DNA of 64,000 nucleotides. Origin: Erwinia sp. JUb26 (GTDB lineage: Bacteria; Pseudomonadota; Gammaproteobacteria; Enterobacterales; Enterobacteriaceae). Shown here in pieces: positions 28,642 through 40,429 of this stretch (position 1 is its first letter; the number at the start of each line of letters is the position of its first letter). The notes beneath the pieces were generated by a model. That model made no database searches. It was not told the origin of the DNA and saw only the letters and a list, made by a program, of their open reading frames with translations. The stretch is taken from assembly GCF_003751505.1 (NCBI RefSeq), contig NZ_RJVB01000001.1:797890-861889 (forward strand), written 5' to 3'. The translations under genes were made by a program, and so were the position numbers.

Positions 28642-29625
28642 TTACATCAATCCTTTCTTAGCCAGCTCGGCCTTAAAGTTGTCGCGGGTGATCAGCACCA
28701 CGTCGGTCACTTCGGTAAATTTGGCGGGCTCCGTACCGCTGGTCACCCAGTCATGCAGCATTTTGATACTGCGGTAGCCGTGAACGTCCGGGCTTGGCAG
28801 CAGCGAGCCGTAGAAGCCGGTGGCCTGGCCTTTCGACAGTTCGCTGACCGCATCCACGCCGTTGATGCCGATGCCAATAACGTTAGGCGCTTTAAAGCCC
28901 TGGCCTTCCGTTGCGCGCACGCCGCCCAACACGGTGTTGTCGTTCATGCCGACGATCAGCCAGTTTTTCACTTCAGGATGCTGCACCAGCAGCGAGTTGC
29001 CGGCATCGAACGCGCCCGGGATATCGTTAGATTTGGTCGGGATCTGATAAATCTGTTTTTCCGGGAACCCGGCCGCCTTCAGCGCATCCATCGATCCACC
29101 GGTACGGCGGCGGGCGGTATCGAGCTCGTTAGCGGTAATCGCCATCACCGCGGTTTCTTTCACATCCCAGCCGCGCTTCTGCATTTCCTTATAAAGCTCC
29201 TGACCCTGACGCTCACCGATTTTGGTCGCCGCCATCATCACCAGCGGCACGGTATCCATCGGCTTGCCTTTCGCGGTAACGAACTGGTCGTCGACCGCAA
29301 TCACCTTCAGGTCATAGCTACGCGCCTTCGCCATAATCGCGGAACCCAGTTTCGGGTCCGGGGTGCAGATAACAAAGCCTTTGGCACCGCTGGCCGCCAG
29401 GCTGTCGATGGCGTTCAGGGTTTTCTCACCGTCCGGTACGGCGATTTTTATCACCTCAAAGCCCAGCTCCTGACCGGCTTTGTCAGCGAATTTCCATTCG
29501 GTCTGGAACCATGGTTCCTCCGGCTGCTTCACCAGAAAACCGAGTTTCATTGTTTCTGCGATAGCGGATTGTGACATAACGGCAGCAAGGCTGATTGCGG
29601 CCAGTGCTTTAGTAAATTTGTGCAT
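28642..29625 (-). CDS. araF: L-arabinose-binding periplasmic protein AraF
   Basis: This is the periplasmic receptor that delivers L-arabinose to AraGH. It has 327 residues with a signal peptide ending SAIA. The mature start ETMKLGFLVKQPEEPWFQTEW matches AraF, and the ligand-contact region includes FVICTPDPKLG, NELDTARRRTG and IVGMNDNTVLGG. The promoter region is shared with the divergent araBA. Confidence 0.95.
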   Translation of the reverse strand: MHKFTKALAAISLAAVMSQSAIAETMKLGFLVKQPEEPWFQTEWKFADKAGQELGFEVIKIAVPDGEKTLNAIDSLAASGAKGFVICTPDPKLGSAIMAKARSYDLKVIAVDDQFVTAKGKPMDTVPLVMMAATKIGERQGQELYKEMQKRGWDVKETAVMAITANELDTARRRTGGSMDALKAAGFPEKQIYQIPTKSNDIPGAFDAGNSLLVQHPEVKNWLIVGMNDNTVLGGVRATEGQGFKAPNVIGIGINGVDAVSELSKGQATGFYGSLLPSPDVHGYRSIKMLHDWVTSGTEPAKFTEVTDVVLITRDNFKAELAKKGLM

Positions 29626-29984
29626 GAGGCTCTCCGGCTCAGTGCCCGCTTTTGACGGGGTTGTGTAAACGGTAACAATCGGAAGATGAAATTATTAAAA
29701 TCGTATAAACAGCAACTTATCTAAAACCGTCGTGTTTTTTGCGGCGGCGGTTAATTAGTTTTACCCGTATATAAACGGAAATTTGTAGAGCGCTATCACA
29801 CACTGGAATTACAGGCGTTTTGTCCATGCATTCAGCTGATTTAACCGGAAAATAACATTTGAAGCGCATCACATAACCGGAACGGATGGCAGAAAAGTGC
29901 ATATATGCAGCCACTCACACCTAACCGCTTCTGCACCATGTGCTCAGGATAAGGAGACTTGACTATCGTCTCTGGAGAACAACT
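29626..29984. promoter_or_regulatory. araF / araBA divergent control region
   Basis: TTTGAAGCGCATCACA at 29858-29873 matches the CRP consensus at 9 of 10 fixed bases. ATGGCAGAAAAGTGCATA at 29886-29903 resembles the AraC half-site (compare TATGGA-N6-TGCTA). The order CRP site then AraC site before araB copies the E. coli araBAD layout. A second AraC-like half-site for araF may lie at GGCGTTTTGTCCATG (about 29814-29828). Sites were assigned by eye. Confidence 0.45.
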
Positions 29985-31682
29985 ATGAACAAGGGTGCCA
30001 TTACCCTCGGTCTGGATTTTGGCAGCGACTCGGTTCGGGCGCTGGCGGTGGAATGTGCCAGCGGACGTGAACTGGCGAAACAGGTGGTCGCCTATCCCCG
30101 CTGGCAGGAAGGTCGTTTCTGTCAGCCCAATCGCAATCAGTTCCGCCATCATCCCGCGGATTATATTGAGGCGCTGGAGCAGGCAATTCGTGACGTTGTC
30201 ACTCAACTCGGCGCGGACAGCCAGAACGTGGTCGGGATTGGCGTGGATTCGACCGGTTCGACCCCGGCCCCCATCGACCGCGAAGGCCGTGTACTGGCGC
30301 TGCGCCCGGAATTTGCCGATAACCCCAATGCGATGTTTGTGCTGTGGAAGGATCACACCGCCATCGAAGAAGCGGAAGCCATTACCCGCCTGTGCCACAG
30401 CGGCGAGTTCGGAGATTATTCCCGCTATATCGGTGGGATCTACTCGTCTGAATGGTTCTGGGCCAAAATTCTGCACGTCAGCCGTGAAGATGCCGCGGTG
30501 CGTGACGCCGCCGCCTCGTGGGTGGAGTTATGCGACTGGGTCCCAGCTTTGCTCAGCGGCACCACCGCCCCCGCCGACCTGCGCCGTGGCCGCTGCGCCG
30601 CCGGGCATAAATCACTCTGGCATCCGCTGTGGCAGGGGCTGCCGGAGGCCGCATTCCTTGATGCGCTGGATCCGCTGCTGACCCGCGATCTGGACTCTCC
30701 CCTGTTTACCGATACCTGGACCGCCGATCTGCCGGTGGGTGAGCTGACCGCCGAGTGGGCGGAAAGGCTCGGCCTGCCGCGCGGCGTGGCGATTTCCGGC
30801 GGTGCCTTTGACTGCCATATGGGCGCGGTCGGGGCCGGTGCGAAGCCGTACACACTGGTGAAAGTGATCGGCACCTCCACCTGCGACATTCTGATTGCCG
30901 ACCCCGAGCGCGTAGGCGACCGGGCCATCAAGGGCATCTGCGGCCAGGTCGACGGCAGCGTGGTGCCGGGCATGATCGGTTTTGAAGCCGGGCAGTCGGC
31001 GTTTGGCGATATGTATGCCTGGTTCAGCCGTCTTCTCAGCTGGCCGCTGGTGCAGGCCATGCAGCAGCGGCCGGAACTCAAAACCCAGCTGGAACCCATT
31101 CGCCGCGCCCTGCTGGAGGATTTAACTAAAGCCTGGGCCAGCGATCCGCAGCTCGATCATCTGCCCGTAGTGCTGGACTGGTTTAACGGCCGCCGCACGC
31201 CGTTCGCCAACCAGCGCCTGAAGGGGGTGATTACCGATCTTAACCTGGGGACCGATGCGCCCACCCTGTTCGGCGGTTTTATCGCCGCCACCGCCTTCGG
31301 GGCCAGAGCGATTATGGAGTGCTTTGAGCAGCAGGATATTCCGGTGCAGCAGATCCTGACGCTCGGCGGCATCGCCCGCAAGTCACCGGCGATTATGCAG
31401 GTGTGCTGCGACGTGATGAACCGCCCGCTGGATATCGTCGCCTCCGACGAGTGCTGCGCGCTGGGTGCGGCCATTTTTGCCGCAGTTGCCGCCGGCGTCT
31501 ATGCCGATATTCCGGCCGCGCAGCAGCACATGGCCAGCCCGCTGGAGCAGACCCTGCAGCCGGACCCCGCGCGCGTCGCCCGTTTTCAACAGCTTTATCA
31601 GCGTTATCTTCAATGGTGCGAAGTTGCCGAACCGCAGTTTGCGCCACAACAGTCAACCGTTAGTGAAGGAGTGGTTTTATGA
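29985..31682 (+). CDS. araB: Ribulokinase
   Basis: The enzyme phosphorylates L-ribulose to L-ribulose 5-phosphate. It has 565 residues of the FGGY kinase family. The N-terminal phosphate loop is [28 protein letters not shown] follows, and the C-terminal nucleotide site is in [16 protein letters not shown]. The ATG at 29985 with TGGAGA is preferred to 29940. The last four bases overlap araA (ATGA). Confidence 0.95.
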   Translation: MNKGAITLGLDFGSDSVRALAVECASGRELAKQVVAYPRWQEGRFCQPNRNQFRHHPADYIEALEQAIRDVVTQLGADSQNVVGIGVDSTGSTPAPIDREGRVLALRPEFADNPNAMFVLWKDHTAIEEAEAITRLCHSGEFGDYSRYIGGIYSSEWFWAKILHVSREDAAVRDAAASWVELCDWVPALLSGTTAPADLRRGRCAAGHKSLWHPLWQGLPEAAFLDALDPLLTRDLDSPLFTDTWTADLPVGELTAEWAERLGLPRGVAISGGAFDCHMGAVGAGAKPYTLVKVIGTSTCDILIADPERVGDRAIKGICGQVDGSVVPGMIGFEAGQSAFGDMYAWFSRLLSWPLVQAMQQRPELKTQLEPIRRALLEDLTKAWASDPQLDHLPVVLDWFNGRRTPFANQRLKGVITDLNLGTDAPTLFGGFIAATAFGARAIMECFEQQDIPVQQILTLGGIARKSPAIMQVCCDVMNRPLDIVASDECCALGAAIFAAVAAGVYADIPAAQQHMASPLEQTLQPDPARVARFQQLYQRYLQWCEVAEPQFAPQQSTVSEGVVL

Positions 31683-33181
31683 CCCAGTTAAGCACCGCAA
31701 CCGTATGGTTTGTGATTGGTACCCAGCATCTTTACGGCGCGGAAACCCTGCGTCAGGTTGAACAGCACGGCAAAGAGGTGGTTGACCAGCTTAACCGTGA
31801 AGGAAAACTGCCCTTCCCACTTCAGCTTAAGCCGCTGGTCAAAAGCCCGGACGAGGTGCTGGCGCTGTGCCGCGATGCCAACCACGACCAGCAGTGCCTG
31901 GGGATTATTACCTGGCTGCATACCTTCTCACCGGCGAAAATGTGGATCGGCGGGCTGTCCGTTCTCAACAAGCCGCTGCTGCAGTTCCATACCCAGTTCA
32001 ATGCGGAAATTCCGTGGGACAGCATGGATATGGACTTTATGAACCTCAACCAGACCGCGCACGGCGGCCGCGAGTTCGGCTTTATCGGCGCGCGGATGCG
32101 CCTGCCGCATCAGGTGGTCACCGGCCACTGGCAGGATCCGCAGGCGGTGCAGCGCATTGCACAGTGGATGCGCGGCGCGGCGGCGAAGCTTGCCAGCCAG
32201 CAACTGAAGGTGGCGCGCTTCGGCGACAATATGCGTGAAGTGGCGGTGACCGAAGGCGATAAAGTCGCCGCGCAGATCCAGTTCGGCTATGCGGTGAACG
32301 GCTGGGGCGTCGGCGACCTGGTGGAGGTGATTAATCAGGTCAGCGACGGCGACGTCAGCGCGCTGGTTGATGAATATGAGAGCAGCTACGAGTTCTCAGC
32401 GGCGGCGGCGGTAAACGGTGAACGACGCCAGAACGTGCTGGATGCCGCACGCATCGAACTGGGCATGAAGCGCTTCCTCGACGGCGAAGGCTGCCGCGCC
32501 TTTACCACCAACTTCCAGACCTTGCACGGCATGACCCAGCTGCCGGGGCTGGCGGTGCAGCGCCTGATGCAGCAGGGCTACGGCTTTGCCGGTGAAGGCG
32601 ACTGGAAGACCGCCGCGCTGCTGCATATTTTCAAAGTGATGGCTGGTAACCAGGCGGGCGGCACCTCGTTCATGGAGGATTACACCTACCACTTCTCGCC
32701 GGGCAACGATCTGGTGCTGGGTTCGCACATGCTGGAAGTGTGCCCGTCTATCGCCCGCGAAGCCCGCCCGCTGCTGGACGTGCAGGCGCTGGGCATTGGC
32801 GGTAAGGCGGATCCTGCACGCCTGATCTTCTCCTCTCCGGCCGGTGCGGCGGTGAATGCCAGCGTGATTGATATGGGCGATCGCTTCCGCCTGCTGGTTA
32901 ACGTGGTGGATGCCATCGAGCAGCCTCACGCACTGCCCGTGCTGCCGGTGGCCCGTGCGCTGTGGCGCGCCCAGCCTTCGCTGGCGACGGCTTCAGAAGC
33001 CTGGATCCTCGGCGGCGGCGCCCACCATACGGTGTTCAGCCAGGCGCTGACGGTGGACGATATGCGACTGTACGGCGAACTGCATAATATCGAGGTACTG
33101 GTGATCGATAACGACACCACCATTCACGGCTTCCGCGATGCGCTGCGCTGGAACGACGCTTATTATCGTCTGGCACGCTAA
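31679..33181 (+). CDS. araA: L-arabinose isomerase
   Basis: The enzyme converts L-arabinose to L-ribulose and is a manganese-dependent hexamer. It has 500 residues, the E. coli length. Recognisable parts are [15 protein letters not shown] at the start, [18 protein letters not shown] [20 protein letters not shown], and the metal-site region MEDYTYHF near 330 with His in [10 protein letters not shown]. It is coupled to araB. No araD follows; the next gene is an unrelated membrane protein 370 bp on. Confidence 0.95.
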   Translation: MTQLSTATVWFVIGTQHLYGAETLRQVEQHGKEVVDQLNREGKLPFPLQLKPLVKSPDEVLALCRDANHDQQCLGIITWLHTFSPAKMWIGGLSVLNKPLLQFHTQFNAEIPWDSMDMDFMNLNQTAHGGREFGFIGARMRLPHQVVTGHWQDPQAVQRIAQWMRGAAAKLASQQLKVARFGDNMREVAVTEGDKVAAQIQFGYAVNGWGVGDLVEVINQVSDGDVSALVDEYESSYEFSAAAAVNGERRQNVLDAARIELGMKRFLDGEGCRAFTTNFQTLHGMTQLPGLAVQRLMQQGYGFAGEGDWKTAALLHIFKVMAGNQAGGTSFMEDYTYHFSPGNDLVLGSHMLEVCPSIAREARPLLDVQALGIGGKADPARLIFSSPAGAAVNASVIDMGDRFRLLVNVVDAIEQPHALPVLPVARALWRAQPSLATASEAWILGGGAHHTVFSQALTVDDMRLYGELHNIEVLVIDNDTTIHGFRDALRWNDAYYRLAR

Positions 33182-33554
33182 AAAATGTACCGGCGGTGCC
33201 TGACGGTGCTGCCGGTGCTTATTTGATGGTTACGTACCGTAAGTAAAATTAGATTTTGTATCCAGCCGAATATAGCCGCACGCCAGTTTCAACGCTGCGG
33301 GAAATATCCCGCCATCTTAAATGCGCATCGTTTTTCCTTATAACCTCACATTTTCACCCATTCTTCTCTGGTCATCAGTTTGGCGCTGTGTTAATTATTG
33401 TCACGGGTCACTTTATTTAACACCCTGGGCATTTGTTCTAAAACCCCGACTTACCAGCCCCACCAACAAGTTGATAATTATAGTTTTCAGGTAAAAATCA
33501 GATTATCTGACTAACAGGGCTGTTATTCTAAAAATAATCAAATGGATGTGTCTT
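33182..33554. other. Gene-free gap after araA
   Basis: Two weak dyads are seen: ACCGGC/GCCGGT at 33189-33216, probably ending araBA, and GCGGGA-AATA-TCCCGC at 33297-33312. The rest is AT-rich upstream sequence for the next gene. No ORF was supported. Confidence 0.5.
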
Positions 33555-34775
33555 ATGTCTCAAATGTTCGCACTTTTGCTGGTTGTGGTCATTTTATACC
33601 TGGGTGACCTGGTATCGGTCAGAACCAAAGCCTGGATCCCGTCCGTATTTGTCTGTGCGGTGCTGTTTTTAATTGGCTACTGGACCTTCTTCCCGCAGGA
33701 TATTGTCAGCCGCGCCGGTATCACGCCGGTGGTGGCCGTTATGCTGATGTATTTGCTGATCACCAATATGGGCACCCTGCTCTCGGTCCCTGAACTGATC
33801 CGCCAGTGGAAAACCATTATTATCTCGCTGGCCGGTATCGCCGGGATAATGGCCACGGTTTTCGTGGTCTGCCTGCTGATGTTCGACCGTAATACCGCCA
33901 TTGTCACCATCCCACCGCTGGTCGGCGGCATCGTGTCGGCGATCATCATGTCCAAAGGTGCGGCGTCCGCCGGGCTGGTCGATTTGTCCGTTTTCGCCAT
34001 TCTGATCTACGTAATGCAGGGTTTTGCCGGCTATCCGCTTACCGCCATTATGCTGCAGCGCGAAGGCAGGCGCGTGCTGCAGAAATACCGCCGTGGGGAA
34101 TGGCAGGAAACCGTTGCCGCCGCACCGCTGCCGGAAAAGGCGGCGGGTGCCGCCAGCGCCGAAAATGCCATGCCGCGCCTGTTTGGCCGTTTCCCCGCCC
34201 ACTACAACACCAGCTACTTCAAATTTATGCGCCTCGCCTTCGTTGGCTGGCTGGCGTATCTGGTTTCCGGCTGGCTGGCGCCCGTTGTCGCGGTCAGCCC
34301 GTTCGTGCTCTGCCTGTTGTTCGGGGTGATCGCCGCCTCGCTGGGGTTCCTGGAAAGGCAGCCGCTGCAAAAGGCCAACGGCTTTGGCTTCGCGGTGATG
34401 GGCCTGATGCTGTTTATTTTTGATACGTTGAACCGCGCCACGCCGGAAATGCTGCTGCGCCTGCTGTTTCCGATGCTGGTGCTGATTGCCGCCGCCGTGG
34501 TGGGGATGTTTATCGTCTCCTGGGTGGTGGGCAAACTGCTGGGCGTCAGTATGGAGATGGCCTTCGCCATTGCGCTGACCTCGATGTACGGCTTCCCGGC
34601 GGACTACATTATTACTAACGAAGCCATCACCGCGCTGACCAAAGATGAGAAAGAGCGCGAGGTGCTGACCCAGCACATGCTGGCCCCGATGCTGGTCGGT
34701 GGCTTTATTTCCGTTACCATGGTGTCGGTGGTCCTTGCCGGGATCATGGTCGGCTACATTATTCCTGCTGTTTAA
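33555..34775 (+). CDS. Polytopic membrane protein, probable organic solute carrier
   Basis: This is a 406-residue inner-membrane protein with about 10-12 hydrophobic segments and a central charged loop (residues about 180-220, Ala/Glu/Arg-rich). No family could be named with confidence. It lies 47 bp upstream of, and on the same strand as, an M20D amidohydrolase, so it probably imports that enzyme's substrate. The ATG at 33555 is chosen because a GGA lies eight bases before it; another in-frame ATG at 33546 lacks a site. Confidence 0.6.
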   Translation: MSQMFALLLVVVILYLGDLVSVRTKAWIPSVFVCAVLFLIGYWTFFPQDIVSRAGITPVVAVMLMYLLITNMGTLLSVPELIRQWKTIIISLAGIAGIMATVFVVCLLMFDRNTAIVTIPPLVGGIVSAIIMSKGAASAGLVDLSVFAILIYVMQGFAGYPLTAIMLQREGRRVLQKYRRGEWQETVAAAPLPEKAAGAASAENAMPRLFGRFPAHYNTSYFKFMRLAFVGWLAYLVSGWLAPVVAVSPFVLCLLFGVIAASLGFLERQPLQKANGFGFAVMGLMLFIFDTLNRATPEMLLRLLFPMLVLIAAAVVGMFIVSWVVGKLLGVSMEMAFAIALTSMYGFPADYIITNEAITALTKDEKEREVLTQHMLAPMLVGGFISVTMVSVVLAGIMVGYIIPAV

Positions 34776-34822
34776 CGCATTATTCAGTACAACCGGTACA
34801 AGAGATAAGGGAAGCAATACTC

Positions 34823-36007
34823 ATGACCAGTCAGTCAATCACCGAGTCCGTTCGAGCCTGGGCCGAGGCGATGATCGCCTTCCGCCGCGACCTGCACGCC
34901 CACCCCGAGCTGCCGTGGGAAGAAGTCCGCACCACGCAGAAGGTGGCGCAGGCGCTGGATGAGATCGGCATCAGCTATCGTCTCACTGAACCGACCGGCA
35001 TTATCGCCGAGATAAAAGGCGGCCAGCCGGGTAAAACCGTGGCGCTGCGCGCCGATATGGATGCGCTGCCGGTTCAGGAACTGAGCACCACGCTGAGCTA
35101 TAAGTCGCTGACCGACGGCAAGATGCACGCCTGCGGCCACGATGCGCATACGTCCATGCTGCTGAACGCGGCCAGAGCGCTACAGGAGCACCGCGCCGAA
35201 CTGCGCGGCAACGTCAGGCTGATTTTCCAGCCGGCGGAAGAGATTGCCCAGGGCGCACGCGAGATGGTTCGCCAGGGTGCGGTTGAGGGCGTGGATAACG
35301 TGTTCGGTATGCATATCTGGACCACCACCGCCTCCGGCAAGATTTCCTGCAACGTCGGATCCAGCTTTGCCTCTGCCGACCTGCTTAAGGTGAAATTCAA
35401 AGGCCGCGGCGGCCACGGTTCGATGCCGGAAGCCTGCATTGACGCCGCCGTCGTCGCCTCGTCGTTTGTGATGAATCTGCAGGCCATCGTCTCCCGCGAG
35501 ACCTCGCCGCTGGACTCGGCGGTAGTCACTATTGGTCGGATGGAAGTCGGCACGCGCTTTAACGTGATTGCCGAGAACGCGGAACTGGACGGTACGGTGC
35601 GCTGCTTTGACGTCGCCACCCGCGAGCGCCTGAAGGCGGCCATCGAGCGTTACGCCCACCAGACGGCGGGGATCTACGGGGCTACGGCCGAAGTGGAGTA
35701 CACCTACGGTACGCTGCCGGTGATCAACGAAGAGCGCAGCGCCCTGCTGGCGCAGTCGGTGATCCGCGATGCCTTTGGTGAAGAGGTGCTGTACGCCGAG
35801 CGCCCTACTACCGGCGGTGAGGATTTCAGCTACTTTATCGAAAATATCCCGGGCTGCTTTGCGCTGCTGGGGTGCGGTAACAAGGAGAAAGGTACCGACT
35901 GGGCGCATCATCACGGCTGCTTTAATATTGATGAAGATGTGATGGTGCACGGCGCGGAGCTTTACGCGCAGTATGCGTGGCGTTATCTGCAACAGGATGA
36001 TTTTTAA
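34823..36007 (+). CDS. M20D amidohydrolase (hippurate / IAA-amino acid hydrolase type)
   Basis: This is a 394-residue metallo-amidase that splits N-acyl amino acids. Family motifs are DLHAHPELPWEE near 20, ADMDALPVQE near 77, the metal motif HACGHDAHTSML near 101, QPAEEIAQGA near 135 and the C-terminal GGEDFSYF near 333. AAGGGA precedes the ATG. Members include hippurate hydrolase, N-acetyl-diaminopimelate deacetylase and the auxin-conjugate hydrolase known from Pantoea agglomerans. The actual substrate cannot be fixed from sequence alone. It is paired with the upstream membrane carrier. Confidence 0.82.
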   Translation: MTSQSITESVRAWAEAMIAFRRDLHAHPELPWEEVRTTQKVAQALDEIGISYRLTEPTGIIAEIKGGQPGKTVALRADMDALPVQELSTTLSYKSLTDGKMHACGHDAHTSMLLNAARALQEHRAELRGNVRLIFQPAEEIAQGAREMVRQGAVEGVDNVFGMHIWTTTASGKISCNVGSSFASADLLKVKFKGRGGHGSMPEACIDAAVVASSFVMNLQAIVSRETSPLDSAVVTIGRMEVGTRFNVIAENAELDGTVRCFDVATRERLKAAIERYAHQTAGIYGATAEVEYTYGTLPVINEERSALLAQSVIRDAFGEEVLYAERPTTGGEDFSYFIENIPGCFALLGCGNKEKGTDWAHHHGCFNIDEDVMVHGAELYAQYAWRYLQQDDF

Positions 36008-36449
36008 CGCTGCGGTCAGGCAGGGCTGTCTCGCTGCGGGTTCCTGAGCCTGGCGTATCGGTGCTATCCGGAACACGGACCCACTGACATGTTCCAGTGC
36101 TCGGGGAGTTGCTTCAGATCCTGTGTCTGGCTTATCGGGGCTGGTCGGAACGCGGACCCGCTGTCACGTCCATATCCGCTCGGCCTCGCACATCCATGTG
36201 CTCGGACGGTCCACTAACCCGTCCATCCCCGATTACCCGCATGTTTTGGTGTTGCTGCTGGAACAACTGATTGTATCTGGCAGCAACGCCATGATTTGAA
36301 AGGGAGACCGCTGCGGGACAGGTTAGCCGGGTGTCTGCCGCAAGGATGCGGCAGCCAAGCCCCCAGGGAGGTATTAACGGCAACCCGGCGATCTGCCCGT
36401 AACGGTCACCCCATACACCAATCCCACCGCGATCTGCCCTTAGCGATCG
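36008..36449. repeat. Intergenic repeat locus A (two dispersed repeat families)
   Basis: The first part (about 36052-36200) holds two copies of the GCGGACCCGCT-type repeat (CGGTGCTATCCGGAAC followed by CGGACCC). The second part (about 36246-36411) is copy A of a structured repeat, with GTTGCTG/CAGCAAC, AGCCGGGT/ACCCGGC and CTGCCGCA-AGGA-TGCGGCAG stems. A partial extra CGCGATCTGCCC follows at about 36428. Copies B and C lie near 40.8 and 54.4 kb. Confidence 0.75.
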
Positions 36450-37892
<1,443 letters not shown>

Positions 37893-37902
37893 CTAAAAAT
37901 AT

Positions 37903-39411
37903 TCAGACAGTGCCGGGCTGTGCCATGGCGCGAGTATTGGGCTGAGTGTTTTCTGTAAAGCCGGCGATCCAGGTGAAGACAATCCCGAGGATAAACGCGA
38001 CGGAAATCGACATCAGGAACCCGAGGAACTGGGTCATATGTCCTTCCTTGAAGAACACCGGCAGCACGGCAATCCCCGGGATGCAGTAGCTCCAGGAAAC
38101 CGCATTAAAGGCGCCGGCAATCACCCCGCCGCCGGCCCCGGCCAAGCAGCCACAAATCATCGGGCGCTTAAGGCGCAGTGCAACCCCGTAGATCGCCGGT
38201 TCTGTGATGCCAAACAGGGCGGTGACCCCGGCGGATAACGCCAGCCGCTTCAGCTCCGCATCTTTCGCTTTCAGGTACACGCCCAGCACGGCACCCGCCA
38301 TGCCAAACACCGCGGAGGCCTGCAGGCCGGTGAACGTGTCGTAGCCCAGCGTCGCGTAGTTACCCACGGTGACCGGCGTAATGCCCCAGTGCACACCCAG
38401 CGTCACCAGCGGCATCCACAGTGCGCCCACGACAAAGCCTGCAACGGCAGGGCTCAGGTGATACAGGGTGTTATAGACGCCGCCGATCGCTCCACCGATC
38501 ATATTGCCGACGGGACCGAAGGCGAGGAGCGTTAGCGGCACCATAATCGCGATGCAAAACATCGGCGTGAACAGATTCCTGATCACCATCGGAAGGATCC
38601 GTTCAAAGAAACGCTGGACGTAAGACATCCCCCAGACCATCAGAATGATGGGGATCACCGACGAGGTGTAGCTCAGATACTCTACCGGCAAGCCCATAAA
38701 GGTCAGAGGCGCGGACTCAATGGGAATGCCGGCGACTTCCACCAGCACTTTTGCAATCGCTGGGTTTTCAACCGCGCTTTTCATCAGCGCCTGCATCGCC
38801 GGGTCGGCTGAATTGACCGTCAGTATTTTATTGGCGGTCAGCATGTTCAAGTAGTCCGGGGAGACCAGAGCACAGGCTGAAATAACTGCGGTAAACGGAT
38901 TCACGTTAAACTTTTTGGCGGCGGTGAAGGCGACCATCACGGGAAGGAACGTGAACCCCGTCCAGGAAACGAAGTTAAGTATGCGATAGGTGCCCCCCGC
39001 AGGATCCATAAGATCGATCGCCGTCAGGAGGGAAATAATGCCCTGCAGTACGCCACAGGCGGCAAGGGGATAGAGAAAAGGCGCGAAAATGCTGGATATG
39101 ATATCCATGATGCGGTTCACGATACCGACATTCGGTGCCTCAACCGCGGCGTTCTCGTCGATGTTCAGCAGGTTTTGCACTTCACGGTAAGCATCACTCA
39201 CGTGGTTACCAATCACCACCTGCATCTGACCGCTGGCCTTCACGGCGGTAATCACACCCTGCACGCGTTTTAGCGATTCAACATCGACCTGAGAAGGGTC
39301 CTTGAGCACAAATCTCAGCCGCGTCGCACAATGCGTGACGCTGAGCACATTATTATCACCACCAATAAGCCTTACGATTTCTTTTGCAGAGTCTGCATAA
39401 TTTATTGCCAT
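37903..39411 (-). CDS. Beta-glucoside PTS permease EIIBC
   Basis: This 502-residue protein imports and phosphorylates beta-glucosides. The EIIB domain (1-90) has the phospho-cysteine in VTHCATRLRFVL near 27. The EIIC domain (about 105-490) has about 10 helices. There is no EIIA domain, so EIIA-Glc probably serves it, as for AscF. The gene is between the RpiR regulator and the phospho-beta-glucosidase on the same strand. Confidence 0.92.
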   Translation of the reverse strand: MAINYADSAKEIVRLIGGDNNVLSVTHCATRLRFVLKDPSQVDVESLKRVQGVITAVKASGQMQVVIGNHVSDAYREVQNLLNIDENAAVEAPNVGIVNRIMDIISSIFAPFLYPLAACGVLQGIISLLTAIDLMDPAGGTYRILNFVSWTGFTFLPVMVAFTAAKKFNVNPFTAVISACALVSPDYLNMLTANKILTVNSADPAMQALMKSAVENPAIAKVLVEVAGIPIESAPLTFMGLPVEYLSYTSSVIPIILMVWGMSYVQRFFERILPMVIRNLFTPMFCIAIMVPLTLLAFGPVGNMIGGAIGGVYNTLYHLSPAVAGFVVGALWMPLVTLGVHWGITPVTVGNYATLGYDTFTGLQASAVFGMAGAVLGVYLKAKDAELKRLALSAGVTALFGITEPAIYGVALRLKRPMICGCLAGAGGGVIAGAFNAVSWSYCIPGIAVLPVFFKEGHMTQFLGFLMSISVAFILGIVFTWIAGFTENTQPNTRAMAQPGTV

Positions 39412-39528
39412 CGTTTTTTTCCATTGCCAGAGGGGAGTTCAGGTCTGAGGTCCCAAATTGTTCCCGGCATGTTAGGTAAAGCATCAGGCAATGTCACGTG
39501 GTCACAATATGAATAAATCCGTCACTAA
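39412..39528 (-). promoter_or_regulatory. Upstream region of the beta-glucoside PTS gene
   Basis: TGTCAC at 39492-39497 and GTCACA at 39501-39506 repeat the half-site of the palindrome before the rpiR gene. GTCACA-CCC-TGTGAC follows at 39539-39553 in the end of the regulator gene. These are candidate operators for the RpiR protein. Confidence 0.35.
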
Positions 39529-40287
39529 TTACAGAAATGTCACACCCTGTGACTGACCATTCTGACGACCCAGCGCCAGTTTTCGCCCGATAGATTCGAG
39601 GATAAACAGGACCGGAACCTGTGTCGTAATATCGTATTCATCATCAATAAGAATACGCGAGACATGATAGGGAATAGTAAAGTCAGCCAATTTGGCAAGG
39701 GTGGATTTCTGGTTGCTGGTAATCGCAATGACCTTGCACTGATGAATAACAAATTGCCTGGCGATTTTTATTATTTCAGGCGTTTCACCCGAGACGGAGA
39801 GCACTATAGCAACGGCACTCTGGGCCATGTCCGTGCTGACTGGGTACCAGGGGTCATCAATGTGGTTGCTAAACTTGCCGATGTTAGATAAAAAACGCGC
39901 CCCGTAGCGGCCCAGCGAGCCTGAACTCCCTGCCCCGACGAAGAACACGCGCTCCGCGCTGCGGATCTGCTCGGCGGCACAGCTTATCACTTCATCGAAC
40001 TCATCATTCCTGATGCTTTTAAAGAATGTCATTATTTCGTCCGCGCCGTGCGGAATCAATAATGTATTATTTTTCTGCAGATGGATTTTCAAACAGGTTT
40101 TCAGTTCGGAGTAGCCTTTGAAATCCATCTTTTTACAGAAGCGCAGTACCGTTGCGGTAGACACCGCGGAATTGTCGGCAAGTTCCCTGATGGTCATATA
40201 AATAACCGCGTTAATATTTTTGATAATGTAATTGTGGACGTGGCTTTCCAACAGGTTCAGAGCAGCGATTTTTTTAGCATTGAACAT
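39529..40287 (-). CDS. MurR/RpiR-family regulator of the beta-glucoside genes
   Basis: This is a 252-residue regulator. An N-terminal helix-turn-helix (IRELADNSAVSTATVLRFCKKMDF) precedes a SIS sugar-phosphate-binding domain (FVGAGSSGSLGRYGARFL, VLSVSGETPEI). The frame also starts at 40311. The ATG at 40287 is preferred because AGGA lies about 10 bases before it. It precedes the PTS and hydrolase genes on the same strand and most likely senses the phosphorylated sugar. Confidence 0.85.
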   Translation of the reverse strand: MFNAKKIAALNLLESHVHNYIIKNINAVIYMTIRELADNSAVSTATVLRFCKKMDFKGYSELKTCLKIHLQKNNTLLIPHGADEIMTFFKSIRNDEFDEVISCAAEQIRSAERVFFVGAGSSGSLGRYGARFLSNIGKFSNHIDDPWYPVSTDMAQSAVAIVLSVSGETPEIIKIARQFVIHQCKVIAITSNQKSTLAKLADFTIPYHVSRILIDDEYDITTQVPVLFILESIGRKLALGRQNGQSQGVTFL

Positions 40288-40324
40288 CACGTTAGTATCC
40301 TGAATTGTCATTTATGCCGACCAT

Positions 40325-40345
40325 AGTGTCACAAGGCGTGACACT
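40325..40345. promoter_or_regulatory. Perfect palindrome upstream of the rpiR-type gene
   Basis: AGTGTCAC and GTGACACT form an exact 8-bp inverted repeat with a 5-base spacer, 38 bases before the regulator start. This is a likely autoregulatory operator. Confidence 0.5.
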
Positions 40346-40429
40346 CGTGTAATTAATCGCGTAAATCGCGGCTGGCGGGAGAAATTTAATTGTTTGAAAT
40401 GTGATGAGTGACGCATTTTGACAGGCTGC

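Noticed and set aside
33669..34817. 382-codon minus-strand frame opposite the membrane carrier gene
   Set aside because: It is His/Gln/Asp-rich, antisense to a protein with clear membrane helices, and has no recognisable domain.
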